DNA of 64,000 bases, taken from contig NZ_JAJNOQ010000002.1 in assembly GCF_021044775.1 (NCBI RefSeq), positions 248,001 through 312,000 on the forward strand, given 5' to 3'. The DNA is from Paraeggerthella hominis (GTDB taxonomy: Bacteria > Actinomycetota > Coriobacteriia > Coriobacteriales > Eggerthellaceae). A program made the translations under genes and the position numbers. Within the stretch, counting starts at the first letter, position 1; each line of letters opens with the position of its first letter. The notes under the pieces are model-generated. The model was not told where the DNA came from, ran no database searches, and saw nothing but the letters and a program-made list of their open reading frames with translations. This document shows, one piece after another, positions 63,634-64,000 of this stretch.

Positions 63634-64000
63634 ATGACGGAGCAAATTACCCGACGAGGATTCTTGGCGGCCGGCGTTGTGGGCGCGGGTCTTGTGGGGC
63701 TGGGGGGATACGGTGCCTTGACGCGGCAGGCCGACGAGGCGTTCGTGCGCCCGCCCGGCGCGCAGTCGTCTTCGGACCTGGTGGCTGCGTGCGATCGCTG
63801 CCAGCGATGCCTGCAGGCATGTCCGTATGAGATTGTGACCCCGGTCCCGCTGTCCCAAAGCTTGGTGGCCTACGGCACGCCGATGCTTGCATTCGAGAAC
63901 GGGTGCTGCGATTTCTGCATGAAGTGCACGGAAGCGTGCCCGACGGGCGCGCTTTCCTTCGGCGGCCCGCGCGAGCGGGATCTGGGCGTTGCCGTGGTGG
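63634..64000 (+). CDS. Tat-exported ferredoxin-type protein (NapG/MauM-like), 3' end off window
   Basis: Only 122 residues are visible. The N-terminus is a Tat signal (TRRGFLAAGVVGAG). Then CDRCQRCLQACPYE and CDFCMKCTEACPTGA give two of the expected four [4Fe-4S] sites, in the order typical of NapG/MauM proteins. It follows the TorD gene by 20 bases behind GGAGG and belongs to the same operon, where it probably feeds electrons to the molybdenum enzyme. Confidence 0.85.
   Translation, partial: MTEQITRRGFLAAGVVGAGLVGLGGYGALTRQADEAFVRPPGAQSSSDLVAACDRCQRCLQACPYEIVTPVPLSQSLVAYGTPMLAFENGCCDFCMKCTEACPTGALSFGGPRERDLGVAVV

Overview
The window looks like the replication-origin region of a high-GC anaerobic actinobacterium of class Coriobacteriia, most likely family Eggerthellaceae. 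The evidence is a dnaA-dnaN-recF-gyrBA block diverging from an rpmH-rnpA-yidD-yidC-jag-rsmG-parAB block, two Tat-exported flavoprotein reductases, a Tat-exported molybdopterin reductase operon, and a polytopic membrane protein ending in a LuxR helix-turn-helix. Genus and species cannot be fixed from the sequence alone.

Layout. From 1 to 16.4 kb nearly all genes read leftwards: a lipoprotein foldase, typA, a J-domain membrane protein, tRNA-Ile and tRNA-Ala, gyrA, gyrB, a DUF721 gene, recF, dnaN, dnaA, and an unusual ATPase/winged-helix protein beside dnaA. From 17.26 kb the core genes read rightwards. The AT-rich gap at 16387-17263 is where gene direction switches and carries several DnaA-box-like 9-mers; the dnaA-dnaN gap (13034-13661) carries two more. 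Together they suggest a bipartite oriC. Ten parS-type palindromes (TGTTTCACGTGAAACA, one with a single mismatch) lie between 13.3 and 38.9 kb around parA/parB. One forms the stem of the gltA terminator, two are translated inside a helicase gene, and one sits in the rlmN promoter.

From 22 to 49 kb come mostly housekeeping and membrane genes: rlmN, ddl, an exonuclease-helicase fusion, a coiled-coil membrane protein, a giant M28-like protein that seems to have lost its zinc ligands, a zinc ribbon, citrate synthase, a Tat flavoprotein with a Fic-like partner, tadA-ispE, lemA, a hybrid sensor kinase, oleate hydratase, a DUF2207 protein, a shikimate kinase, two serine tRNAs and a cytidylate-kinase-like protein.

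From 49.8 kb to the end the content is accessory and respiratory: an FMN/FAD reductase lipoprotein divergent from the membrane LuxR protein; a Na+:alanine/glycine symporter under a glycine riboswitch; a 158-bp element with 30-bp inverted ends; an L,D-transpeptidase whose promoter lies inside a marR gene; and a molybdopterin oxidoreductase operon (catalytic subunit, Fe-S subunit, DmsC anchor, TorD chaperone, start of a ferredoxin) divergent from marR. No rRNA operon, CRISPR array, prophage or transposase gene was recognised.
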